From positions 1-22,997 of the forward strand of contig JAEZCO010000068.1 of the NCBI GenBank assembly GCA_023433505.1: a stretch of 22,997 bases of DNA. The letters run 5' to 3'. The DNA is from Bacillota bacterium. GTDB taxonomy: Bacteria; Bacillota; Clostridia; Acetivibrionales; DTU013. The stretch's first letter is position 1. The number at the start of each line of letters is the position of its first letter. Positions 8,430-14,929 of the stretch are shown piece by piece. The position numbers and the translations under genes were made by a program. The notes under the pieces are model-generated. The model saw only the letters and a program-made list of their open reading frames with translations. It did not search any database and was not told where the DNA came from.

Positions 8430-8526
8430 CCCCAAACGGGGTTATCCCTTGATGTACAGGAAGTATAGCAGGATACTTGACCATACAGAAATATTCGTAC
8501 CGTAAAAGTACGGTATTTCTGTATGG
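8430..8526 (+). other. Cluster of intercistronic hairpins between SBP2 and permease genes
   Basis: Three inverted repeats occupy this gap. They are CCCC (8430-8433) with GGGG (8438-8441); AAGTAT (8461-8466) with ATACTT (8473-8478); and a long one, CCATACAGAAA (8481-8491) with TTTCTGTATGG (8516-8526), enclosing TACCGTA (8498-8504) with TACGGTA (8509-8515). None has a long U tract. Hairpins at this place in sugar ABC operons typically protect the binding-protein message from 3' decay or attenuate read-through, so the receptor is expressed above the permeases. That role is inferred here. Confidence 0.6.
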
Positions 8527-8578
8527 TTGTTCAAAAGTTGAGGAATTAATATGATTTCATGCAGAGAGGTAATGCTAA

Positions 8579-9535
8579 ATGAAACAGAGGAATAATGCCG
8601 GACTTTTATCGCCTGGAAACATCTCAGGCGGCGGATTGCTTATGAAAAAACTGCAGGAATCCAAATTTCTGCTGCTGCTTTTCGCTCCTTGCTTTTTATA
8701 TTATTTATTGTTCAAATATGTGCCAATGTGGGGCGTTCTCATTTCCTTCAAGAATTATAAGCTGTTCAAGGGCTTTTTCGCCAGCGACTGGGTTGGCTTT
8801 GCCAATTTTACCCGAATGTTTCATTCCATCGACTTCCCAAGTCTTGTATCAAACACGCTGATCCTTGGCGTTTTGGTGCTTGTCTGCGGCTTTCCCTTTC
8901 CTATCATTTTCGCGTTGATTTTGAATGAAGTACGAAACATCCATTTCAAAAAATTTGTCCAGACCGTCAGTTATATGCCTTATTTTATGTCTGCGGTCAT
9001 CATCGTAGGCATGCTCAAGATGTTTCTGAATCCGCGGAATGGGATTGTAAACAATATCATTGCTGCTTTGGGACATGGCAAGATCAACTTCTTGCTGGAC
9101 CCTGCCTGGTTCAGGCCCATCTACATCATTGCGGACATATGGCAATATACGGGGTTTGGGGCCATTATATACCTCGCGGCACTATCGAACATCGATGTTC
9201 AGATATACGAATCAGCAGTCATTGATGGGGCGAACAAATGGAAGCAAATACTATACATAACACTGCCCTCCATTGCTCCGGTGATCATTGTCATGCTTCT
9301 TCTGAATACAGGCTCCGTGGTGGACATCGGTTTCGAAAAGGTGTTTCTGATGCAGAATGCAGCGACAAATTCCACTGCGGATGTCATAGTGACTTATGTA
9401 TACCGGCAGGGCTTGCTATCCGGAAATGTGAGTTATGGTGCGACTTTTGGGCTATTTAACTCCTTGATCAATCTATTTTTCATTTATTTTTCCAACAAGA
9501 TGGCAAGCAGATATTCCGAGACAAGCCTGTGGTAG
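8579..9535 (+). CDS. Carbohydrate ABC transporter permease, LplB family
   Basis: A 318-residue inner-membrane protein with six predicted transmembrane helices and the binding-protein-dependent permease (EAA) loop at about residues 211-219 (ESAVIDGAN, conserved Gly 217), which docks the ATPase. The N-terminal block FKYVPMWGVLISFKNYKLFKG is characteristic of LplB-type subunits. AGAGAGGT sits 8 bases before the ATG at 8579. An internal ATG at 8642 gives MKKLQESK, closer to the usual LplB N-terminus, with a weaker upstream site, so the true start could be 21 codons later. It pairs with the next gene, 18 bases away. No ATPase gene is in the locus, as usual for this family, which shares a multi-use MsmK/UgpC-like ATPase encoded elsewhere. 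Confidence 0.93.
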   Translation: MKQRNNAGLLSPGNISGGGLLMKKLQESKFLLLLFAPCFLYYLLFKYVPMWGVLISFKNYKLFKGFFASDWVGFANFTRMFHSIDFPSLVSNTLILGVLVLVCGFPFPIIFALILNEVRNIHFKKFVQTVSYMPYFMSAVIIVGMLKMFLNPRNGIVNNIIAALGHGKINFLLDPAWFRPIYIIADIWQYTGFGAIIYLAALSNIDVQIYESAVIDGANKWKQILYITLPSIAPVIIVMLLLNTGSVVDIGFEKVFLMQNAATNSTADVIVTYVYRQGLLSGNVSYGATFGLFNSLINLFFIYFSNKMASRYSETSLW

Positions 9536-9553
9536 AAGGAGAAGGGAGTAACC

Positions 9554-10417
9554 ATGAAAAAAAATAAGATTAGCATATTTTCAATACTTAAAGTATTAGT
9601 TCTGTTGGCAGCGGTTTTCTGTACGGTGTATCCGTATATTTACATGGTGGCGGTATCGACCTCTAAGGCCATTTATGTGTTAAAGGGGGAAGTAAGCTTC
9701 TATCCCAAAGGGTTCACATTGGATACCTATAGGATCGTATTTGAAGACCGCAGGATTTTCAAGGCTTATCTGAATACGGTGATCTATTCGGCCTCCGGGT
9801 CCTTGCTGGCTCTTGCCGTAACCTGTGCCGGCGCCTATGCTTTAAGTAAAAAGAAGCTGATATTCAACAAGTTTTTTACAGCCATGATCATGTTTACAAT
9901 GTTTTTCGGCGGCGGCTTGATCCCTACATACCTGACGGTAAAAGGCCTGGGGTTATACGATTCCATATGGGCCATCATTCTTCCCGTAGCCGTCAGTACC
10001 TATAATCTGCTGATCATGAGGACCTTCTTCGTACAGTTTCCCGCAGAGCTTGAGGAATCAGGCAGACTTGACGGCCTCAATGATTTGAGTGTGTTTTTTC
10101 GGCTTGTCCTGCCGCTTTCAAAGGCGGTACTTGCAACCATCGGACTTTTCTATGCCGTTAGCCTGTGGAATTCGTATTTCAGCGCAATGCTCTATATAAA
10201 TACGGAGAGCAAGGTGCCGCTGCAGATTGTGCTCAGAGATATGCTAATAGAGAGCACCCAGTTCAGCAATAAGGCGGTAGGCGCCGATTCCGTCGTTGTT
10301 GACGAATCTTTGAAGTATTCCACGGTAATCGTTTCCATCATTCCTATCGTACTTGTATACCCGTTTCTTCAAAAATACTTTGTAAAAGGAGTCATGATCG
10401 GCTCACTGAAAGGATGA
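9554..10417 (+). CDS. Carbohydrate ABC transporter permease, YtcP/LplC family
   Basis: A 287-residue second permease subunit with six hydrophobic helices and the EAA-loop variant EESGRLDGLND (about residues 167-177). The N-terminal pattern of a long helix, then a periplasm-side loop YPKGFTLDTYRIVF, and the C-terminal FVKGVMIGSLKG are typical of the YtcP/LplC half of Lpl-type importers. GGAGAAGGGAG precedes the ATG. It should form the channel heterodimer with the LplB-like subunit just upstream. The GH20 gene begins 4 bases after its stop, so import and intracellular cleavage are almost certainly translated from one message. Confidence 0.94.
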   Translation: MKKNKISIFSILKVLVLLAAVFCTVYPYIYMVAVSTSKAIYVLKGEVSFYPKGFTLDTYRIVFEDRRIFKAYLNTVIYSASGSLLALAVTCAGAYALSKKKLIFNKFFTAMIMFTMFFGGGLIPTYLTVKGLGLYDSIWAIILPVAVSTYNLLIMRTFFVQFPAELEESGRLDGLNDLSVFFRLVLPLSKAVLATIGLFYAVSLWNSYFSAMLYINTESKVPLQIVLRDMLIESTQFSNKAVGADSVVVDESLKYSTVIVSIIPIVLVYPFLQKYFVKGVMIGSLKG

Positions 10418-10421
10418 TTCA

Positions 10422-12263
10422 ATGGCAAACCTGAATATTATTCCATACCCGAGGAGCATTAAATTCGGGGATCCTGTAAGGCCGGAATACGCATTGGGCG
10501 GTGGGTCCGGTATCATAACAAATACTTCCGGCTTTCTGCAGCAATACAGCAGGGAAAAGTTTGATTGCAGCATAAGCGAAGTAAAGGGTATGAGCGATTC
10601 CGGGATTTTCTTCCTGGCAATAGGGCATGATCCGGGGCTGTTGCCTGCCGTGCTGCCGGATTGTCTGAATGGGCAGGAGGAGGGATATTATCTTTTTGCG
10701 GGAAAAGCTGCGGCTGTTGTGGCTGCAGGTTCTGAAAAAGGATTGTTTTACGGAGTACAAACTTTGTATCAGCTTATGCTTGACGGTATCAGCAGCGAGG
10801 TGGAAATCATCGATTGGCCGCAGAGCGCCATAAGAGGCTTCCACTTTGAGGTTCGATACGGAATTCCGCATTTTAACCGGATTTTGGAAATTATTGATGA
10901 AATCGCCCACTATAAATTCAATACGCTTTTAATGGAATTTGAAGATAAATTCCCCTATGCCTCGGTGCCGGGGGTCGCTTCAGAAAATGCGCTGACCCTT
11001 GAACAGGTGAGGCGGATGGAAAAATATGCTCAGGACAGGTTTGTCGATATCATACCCCTTCAGCAAACCCTGGGGCATCTTGAATATGTCCTGAAAAAAG
11101 ACGAATATCATCATCTGAGAGAAGTCCGGGAAGAACCCCATCCGGTGGACAGGAAATTTTCCAAAGGAATACTGGGCTTTAATCATTTCAATCAGCTTGA
11201 TGAGATATGCATTTCCAGCGAGGAAGCCTGCAAGCTGGTGGAAAGGCTTTTAGACGATATCATTTCGCTGTTTCCTGAAAGAAGGTATGTCCATATCGGC
11301 TGTGATGAAGCGTGGAACCTTTCCTATTGCAGCGTATGCAAGGAGAAGGACAGCCGGAACAGGCTTTTTATCGAACATGCCAACCGGATGGCAAAGAAGG
11401 TGAAGGCGGCAGGCAAAACACCGGTAATGTGGGATGACATGCTCCGGCATTTTAGCGATACGGAAATGCAAATGCTGGATAAAGACATGGTGCTTGTATG
11501 CTGGCTGTACTATAAATACGAAATCGGCGATGCAAAAGACCTGATCAGGCGGTATAAAAGCTTTGGATATCAGGTGCTTGGGGCTTCTTCCGCAAAGTGC
11601 AGCGCAGGTCTGGAGGTTAACTATTTTGACCTGCCTGATTTCCGAGAGAGAGCCGGCAACATCGCCGATTGGGCCGAGTTGTCCGAAGAGATGGAGCTGC
11701 CAGGGGTAATAACCACGGTATGGTCCAATTACACAGGGACCATTGCGCCGCCGCATCCCTTCTTCGATACTGCCTGGTATCCGGTGCTGCTCTCGGCAGA
11801 TATGTACTGGAATGCGGAGGCCGGATTGAAAAAGGCTTTTGAAGCTAGGTTTTTTGCCAATTATTTCAATACGGAGATTGAAGAGAGTGTTTTTTCGAAT
11901 AATTACGAAGAAATCTATGAAGTATTCAATAGCCTGTGCGAAAAGCCTTTGAGGCATGCCTATGTGGCGGAAGCATATAAATGGATGTATTTTCTTGCGC
12001 TGTACCGGAAAAAGAGCCTAGTCACTAACAGAGAGCTTTATAAGCTTTTCAATGAGTCTTCAATTTATGAAAAAGAAATTGTCTTAAAAAGGACCGAGGA
12101 TCTGGCGTTGATGCGGCAGTATTTGAAAACAGGGCTTCGCTCCCTCCTGGAACGGCATTATCCGGAAGCCGAGGTCAGGGAGTTTATGGATTCAAGATTT
12201 TTTATCGACGAAGCCCTTGAAAGTCTGCTGGTATCCAATAAAGGGAAGCGCAGTTTTGAATGA
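10422..12263 (+). CDS. Cytosolic GH20 beta-N-acetylhexosaminidase, hexosaminidase D-like
   Basis: A 613-residue protein without a signal peptide. An N-terminal GH20b-like alpha/beta domain (about 1-125, including the SEKGLFYGVQTLYQLM segment) precedes a GH20 TIM barrel (about 135-480) and a helical C-terminal extension. The catalytic Asp-Glu pair lies in VHIGCDEAW (Asp295 stabilising, Glu296 acid/base). The blocks IPLQQTLGHLEYVLK, HLREV, HIGCDE and WDDMLR recall animal cytosolic hexosaminidase D and not chitobiase-type GH20 enzymes (from memory of that family). It should remove beta-linked GlcNAc or GalNAc from imported oligosaccharides. A Cys294, Cys303, Cys306 cluster surrounds the active-site motif, and the barrel end reads VWSNY where many GH20 enzymes have Trp-Thr/Ser-Glu, so specificity may differ. 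AAAGGATGA provides the ribosome site. It is 4 bases from the permease and 67 from the GH9 gene. Confidence 0.85.
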   Translation: MANLNIIPYPRSIKFGDPVRPEYALGGGSGIITNTSGFLQQYSREKFDCSISEVKGMSDSGIFFLAIGHDPGLLPAVLPDCLNGQEEGYYLFAGKAAAVVAAGSEKGLFYGVQTLYQLMLDGISSEVEIIDWPQSAIRGFHFEVRYGIPHFNRILEIIDEIAHYKFNTLLMEFEDKFPYASVPGVASENALTLEQVRRMEKYAQDRFVDIIPLQQTLGHLEYVLKKDEYHHLREVREEPHPVDRKFSKGILGFNHFNQLDEICISSEEACKLVERLLDDIISLFPERRYVHIGCDEAWNLSYCSVCKEKDSRNRLFIEHANRMAKKVKAAGKTPVMWDDMLRHFSDTEMQMLDKDMVLVCWLYYKYEIGDAKDLIRRYKSFGYQVLGASSAKCSAGLEVNYFDLPDFRERAGNIADWAELSEEMELPGVITTVWSNYTGTIAPPHPFFDTAWYPVLLSADMYWNAEAGLKKAFEARFFANYFNTEIEESVFSNNYEEIYEVFNSLCEKPLRHAYVAEAYKWMYFLALYRKKSLVTNRELYKLFNESSIYEKEIVLKRTEDLALMRQYLKTGLRSLLERHYPEAEVREFMDSRFFIDEALESLLVSNKGKRSFE

Positions 12264-12330
12264 AAACTACAAAACAATGACACTGGATCTGAGTTTTAAA
12301 TGACCGATTCTTTCATGGAAGGTGAGTAAA

Positions 12331-14706
12331 ATGATAAGAAAGTATAAGTATTTCGCGCTTATTGCATTTGCACTCTTAATCATTGCAGCATCGGTTTCAT
12401 GGCTGTTTTTTTTCCGCCCCCATGCTTTTGTCGCGGATGCGGAAAATCCCGGTGTATATATTCGGGCAAATCAGGTGGGATACAGGCAAACCTGGTCTAA
12501 GGAGGCACTGGTATTGTCCAGGGGTGATTTGAAGGGACGAAGCTTCATGCTGTACGATTCCCGCGGAAACACCGTATATACCGGAAAAGTGGGCGTTGAC
12601 CGGGGAAGCTGGGGGGATGCGGGCGATAAATTTCCTCATGTTTATGTTCTGGATTTCAGTTCATTTCAGAAGCTGGGAAAGGGGTATACAATAGGCGTCA
12701 GCGGCCAGAAATCACTCCCCTTTGACATAAGCGCCAACCCTTACGTTACTCTGGCTTCGCTTTCGCTTGAATTTTTCAAAGTGAACCGCTGCGGAGATAC
12801 CGACCCAACGGGACATGAGGCGTGCCACCTTACGGACGGTAAAGTAGTATCCGGACCCACAATGAACGATATTTTGGATGTAACCGGCGGTTGGCATGAC
12901 GCCGCCGACTATATTAAATTCATGGTTCCGACCAGCTATACCACAGACATACTGCTTGCGTCCTATTTACATCATCCGGACAGCTTTGTCAATCCTGAAG
13001 CCGGTGTGCTGGCAGAAGCAAAAATCGGGCTGGATTTTATGAGCAAAATGTGGGATGACAGAAATCAGGTATTGTATATGTCTGTGGCGGATGCCACGGA
13101 ACATGGGCGCTTTGACGTATGGCCCGAGGATGACGATTTCTTTCAGGGCCCGCGTCCTGTATATCCCTGTCCCAAAGGAACTGGAGCCAATATAGCAGGT
13201 AAAGCTGCTGCGGCTTTTGCGCTTGCCTCGAAAATTTGGGGCAACCCCAAGGGGCCCTGCTATGATGCGGAGTTGGCCAAAAGCTATCTGACGGCAGCCG
13301 AACAGCTATACGATTTTGGAAAAAACAATCCGGCGGTTGCAGCGGATAAGGACGGCGGTTATGAAGAATCAGAATGGAAGGATGATATGGCATTGGGCGC
13401 TGCAGAGCTTTTCCGCGCAACCAGCAAGCTCTCTTATCTGGATGAAGCAAAGGCATATGCAGATACACTGGGTGTAAATTCAGACGGGGAATGGCCCACT
13501 GAAAACCTGAGCTGGTCAAGAGAGTATCATTGGGCCAATTATGAGATTGCAAAGCTTGATACTGCCTATGCGTTAACAGCCGCCGCACGAATGGAGAACC
13601 ACTTGAATTCCGCCTGGTGGTATGCAGATGGCAGTCCGTTTTATCTGGGAGTGGATGAATTGCGCTGGAGCAGCAATGCCATGCTGTCACAGTTGGCAGT
13701 GGAAGCATGCATGTACAAGGACTTGACAGATAAAAGCACTTATATGCCTTTAGCGCAGAGAGAATTTAACTATTTGCTCGGCTCCAATCCATGGGGCGTA
13801 AGTTTCCTTAACAGTGCAGGCACCAACTGGTGGGTTAATCCCAGACACCGTGTCGATTATCTTAACAAGCAGAAGGAGGCCGGCTGGAATCTTGTTGGTT
13901 CATGGAATGAAGGGGCAACCTCAATAGCCGTACACAATGAATACCAGAACGACTCTATGGATCCCGGCCAGCCGGATAAGTATGCCGCATTCCAGGATAC
14001 GAGAGCCGTCTGGTATGATAACCGGATGGACTTTGTAACAAATGAGCCGTGCCTCAATGCAAATGCCGCCGGCCTGGCGGTTTCGGTGTGGTTTGACGCA
14101 GCCACGGAGGGCAATCCCGATGAAATTATTCCCACACCGCCGCCGAAGCCCAGCCCGTCTCCCACCGCTACGCCCATACCAGGGGTTTATACGTATGCAG
14201 CGGCAGAGGATTCCTTTGTACGGTCCGGAGTAGATGAAGACGGTGTGGATCACACAGGTCAGAATTTCGGCACTTCGACAGAAATACAAATCAAGGATGA
14301 TGTCCCCGAGAACGGTTATATGAGGCAAGGATATATCAAGTTTAACGCGGAAGGCTTAGCCGATGTAACGGTTGCAAAGCTGAGACTGTATGGCTCGGGC
14401 GCAGATGCCACCGTCAAAGTGTTCTCTGTGGAAGACGATAGCTGGCTTGAGAAGGAAATCACTTACAACAACAAGCCCGGGCTATCCGCAGAACCACTGG
14501 ATACACAGACTGTTACTTCGGAAGCACAGTACTATGAATTTGATGTGACCGGCTTTATACAATCAGAGATAAGCCGTGGTCAGAGCGTTTTCTCCTTTGC
14601 TGTAACAGGAAATGCTTTGCAGGATAGGAATATTGTTTTTAACAGCAAGGAAAACGGTACAGACAGGCCGCAATTGGTAATAACGACAAAGCTATCTGAG
14701 AAATGA
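12331..14706 (+). CDS. Secreted GH9 glycoside hydrolase with DNRLRE/CBM96-like C-terminal module (GH9-A)
   Basis: A 791-residue exported enzyme. An N-terminal hydrophobic segment (about 8-28) ends near AFVADA, either a signal peptide or an uncleaved anchor. It is followed by a CelD-type Ig-like domain (about 40-130), a GH9 (alpha/alpha)6 barrel (about 135-595), a Pro-rich linker (about 601-618) and a DNRLRE domain (about 620-788). Catalytic residues: Asp190 and Asp193 in GGWHDAADY, His506-Arg507 in NPRHR, and the acid Glu572 in DFVTNE. The usual motif is DAGD; here it is DAAD. Family activity is endo- or exo-beta-1,4-glucanase, rarely glucosaminidase. There is no dockerin, so it is not cellulosomal. 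A GTG at 12322 is possible, but GGAAGGTG is spaced for the ATG at 12331. It is tandem with the paralogue at 14930. Confidence 0.92.
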   Translation: MIRKYKYFALIAFALLIIAASVSWLFFFRPHAFVADAENPGVYIRANQVGYRQTWSKEALVLSRGDLKGRSFMLYDSRGNTVYTGKVGVDRGSWGDAGDKFPHVYVLDFSSFQKLGKGYTIGVSGQKSLPFDISANPYVTLASLSLEFFKVNRCGDTDPTGHEACHLTDGKVVSGPTMNDILDVTGGWHDAADYIKFMVPTSYTTDILLASYLHHPDSFVNPEAGVLAEAKIGLDFMSKMWDDRNQVLYMSVADATEHGRFDVWPEDDDFFQGPRPVYPCPKGTGANIAGKAAAAFALASKIWGNPKGPCYDAELAKSYLTAAEQLYDFGKNNPAVAADKDGGYEESEWKDDMALGAAELFRATSKLSYLDEAKAYADTLGVNSDGEWPTENLSWSREYHWANYEIAKLDTAYALTAAARMENHLNSAWWYADGSPFYLGVDELRWSSNAMLSQLAVEACMYKDLTDKSTYMPLAQREFNYLLGSNPWGVSFLNSAGTNWWVNPRHRVDYLNKQKEAGWNLVGSWNEGATSIAVHNEYQNDSMDPGQPDKYAAFQDTRAVWYDNRMDFVTNEPCLNANAAGLAVSVWFDAATEGNPDEIIPTPPPKPSPSPTATPIPGVYTYAAAEDSFVRSGVDEDGVDHTGQNFGTSTEIQIKDDVPENGYMRQGYIKFNAEGLADVTVAKLRLYGSGADATVKVFSVEDDSWLEKEITYNNKPGLSAEPLDTQTVTSEAQYYEFDVTGFIQSEISRGQSVFSFAVTGNALQDRNIVFNSKENGTDRPQLVITTKLSEK

Positions 14707-14711
14707 TCGAT

Positions 14712-14754
14712 TGCAGCAAAAGGCTTCTGATAGAGCCCGGAGTGAGAGACTGCA
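14712..14754 (+). other. Structured RNA candidate between the two GH9 genes
   Basis: TGCAG (14712-14716) and CTGCA (14750-14754) enclose an inner hairpin, GGCTTCT (14722-14728) with AGAGCC (14732-14737), with one bulged T and loop GAT. No U tract follows, so it is not a terminator. It precedes a short open frame with an excellent ribosome site. I do not recognise a riboswitch class. It may be a processing or stability element separating the two enzyme messages. Confidence 0.35.
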
Positions 14755-14772
14755 TGAGAGGAGGAGAAAGCC

Positions 14773-14808
14773 ATGATGAGATGCAAGGTGTTCTTTTCCA
14801 GTGCTTGA
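14773..14808 (+). CDS. Possible 11-residue leader peptide upstream of GH9-B
   Basis: ATG ATG opens an 11-codon frame (MMRCKVFFSSA then TGA). GGAGG (14760-14764), inside a longer AGAGGAGGAG, lies 8 bases before it, one of the best ribosome sites in the window. Its stop overlaps the start of a second 11-codon frame (TGATG at 14806). It could be a translated leader controlling GH9-B, or the remnant of a gene start left after the GH9 duplication. Short frames arise easily by chance; the ribosome site is the only real support. Confidence 0.25.
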   Translation: MMRCKVFFSSA

Positions 14809-14929
14809 TGGAAACGCAGGGTCACGCATCACTGTCATGCTGACGGATAACCGTCTCAGTATGATTATTTTAAGCACAGGAATTTTCCCTGCCAATGCTA
14901 ATATCCGAATTATGAGGAGGTAATTACCA

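Noticed and set aside
8551..8595. 14-codon frame overlapping the LplB-like start, preceded by AGGA
   Set aside because: A possible upstream ORF, but its ribosome site is weak and its composition unremarkable; left out for lack of support.
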